DNA of 64,000 bases. Source: Streptomyces sp. NBC_00376. GTDB taxonomy: Bacteria; Actinomycetota; Actinomycetes; Streptomycetales; Streptomycetaceae. This document shows positions 63,492 through 64,000 of the stretch, one piece after another. Position numbers and translations under genes: made by a program. The stretch spans positions 558,001 to 622,000 of the forward strand of contig NZ_CP107961.1 in assembly GCF_036077095.1 (NCBI RefSeq), read 5' to 3'. Every line of letters starts with the position of its first letter. Position 1 is the first letter of the stretch. The notes under the pieces were generated by a model. It had not been told where the DNA came from and made no database searches. It saw only the letters and a program-made list of their open reading frames with translations.

Positions 63492-63851
63492 GTGGCATTG
63501 GTGCGTGCTCAAGTACGACTTCCCCACGACCTGCGCGATGCCCAGCTCGCCCTTCACGAGACCCGCGCCGCCTGCGAGCAGTACGCCAAGAGCCTCCCGT
63601 GGTCGGCCGAGCCGATGCCCGGCTGGGAGAACGACAAGCAACTCCACAGCAACCACATCTCCTCGAAGCCGGACAGCCCGGGATACACCGAGGACCAGGC
63701 CGCGGAAGTCACCCGCTTCCGCGCCCGGCTCCTGGAACTCAGCACCACCGTGTCCACCCACCCCTTCTGGGACTCCGTGGAAACCGGCGACCGTGTCGGG
63801 GCCCGCATGGCGCTCAAGCACGCCCACGAGCCGGCCGAGGACGAGGCGTAG
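63492..63851 (+). CDS. Hypothetical protein
   Basis: 119 residues from GTG 63492, soluble, helical: RLPHDLRDAQLALHETRAACEQYAKSLPW, then QAAEVTRFRARLLELSTTVSTHPFWDSV and an acidic C terminus (EPAEDEA). No family recognised. Three bases before the next small gene, so likely an operon. Confidence 0.6.
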   Translation: MALVRAQVRLPHDLRDAQLALHETRAACEQYAKSLPWSAEPMPGWENDKQLHSNHISSKPDSPGYTEDQAAEVTRFRARLLELSTTVSTHPFWDSVETGDRVGARMALKHAHEPAEDEA

Positions 63852-63853
63852 CC

Positions 63854-63964
63854 GTGTCCGGCCCCGGCGGGATATCCGACCTGGACAAGAACCGGGCCTT
63901 GGTCGAGTGGCTGGAGTGGCAACTACGGAAGGCCCGGAACCGCGTGCGGGAACTTGAGGCCTAG
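63854..63964 (+). CDS. Very small hypothetical protein
   Basis: 36 codons from GTG 63854: ISDLDKNRALVEWLEWQLRKARNRVRELEA, a single amphipathic helix. It starts 3 bases after the preceding stop, which suggests coupling. AGGAG just after its stop (63964-63968) could serve another gene beyond the window. Confidence 0.45.
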   Translation: MSGPGGISDLDKNRALVEWLEWQLRKARNRVRELEA

Positions 63965-64000
63965 GAGGAGCAGGAACGGCGGCGCAAGGAGCGGGCGCGG

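Overview
The window is high-GC actinomycete DNA, almost certainly Streptomyces or a close relative: strong third-position G/C bias, many GTG starts, and protein families typical of the genus (a Streptomyces-type blaL/blaA/blaB locus, DUF3995, DUF5988, DUF2716, secreted muramidases, HTH-membrane-ectodomain regulators). It is very rich in mobile DNA, with eleven insertion sequences or transposons plus relics of at least five more. That density, together with a helicase-tail relic and a partial Z1 gene, suggests a chromosome arm or a large linear plasmid rather than a chromosome core. No rRNA, tRNA or CRISPR array was recognised.

Layout. 1-1.1 kb: C-terminal part of a Z1-domain protein. 1.4-7.5 kb: an IS3 element, a DUF3995 membrane protein, IS982 and IS630 relics, IS701 copy 1 and IS4 copy 1. 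7.6-11.1 kb: a secreted protein, a LysM-NlpC/P60 hydrolase and a TPR protein. 11.4-17 kb: an IS3 element split by an IS30 element, abutting a translationally coupled trio (tyrosine recombinase, HTH protein, zinc-ribbon recombinase-like protein) whose first gene has lost its 5' end; then a GNAT acetyltransferase. 17.75-24.14 kb: a complete Tn3-family transposon carrying tnpA, a MurJ-type lipid II flippase, a tyrosine recombinase and its probable resolution site. 24.5-27.6 kb: a class A beta-lactamase with its divergent LysR regulator (BlaA-like) and BlaB-like protein. 27.6-29.6 kb: IS701 copy 2 (inverted relative to copy 1), an IS630 relic and a monooxygenase-fold protein.

30-35 kb: two membrane-anchored HTH proteins, one with a ricin-like and one with a peptidoglycan-binding outer domain; the second is divergent from a secreted GH25 muramidase with an M15-type peptidase domain. 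35-40.7 kb: an ISL3 element that carries a DUF2716 gene, an IS630 element and a second type of IS701 element. 40.9-50.8 kb: accessory genes (endonuclease VII-like, membrane, HD-domain, PIG-L/ricin secreted enzyme, ATP-binding regulator), a third IS3 element and decayed genes.

52-62.6 kb: a small biosynthetic locus with a DUF5988 protein, a stand-alone ketosynthase and a single-module fully reducing type I polyketide synthase (KS-AT-DH-ER-KR-ACP, about 2115 residues when rejoined) resembling mycocerosic acid synthase. The synthase is broken between DH and ER by IS4 copy 2, which has an intact 10-bp target duplication, so precise excision would restore the frame. The window closes with a frameshifted helicase-associated-domain relic and two small hypothetical genes.

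Many element boundaries could be fixed to the base from terminal repeats and target duplications: Tn3 (GCTTT), both IS4 copies (10 bp), ISL3 (TTGATTTT), IS30 (CAA) and both main IS701 copies (CTAG).
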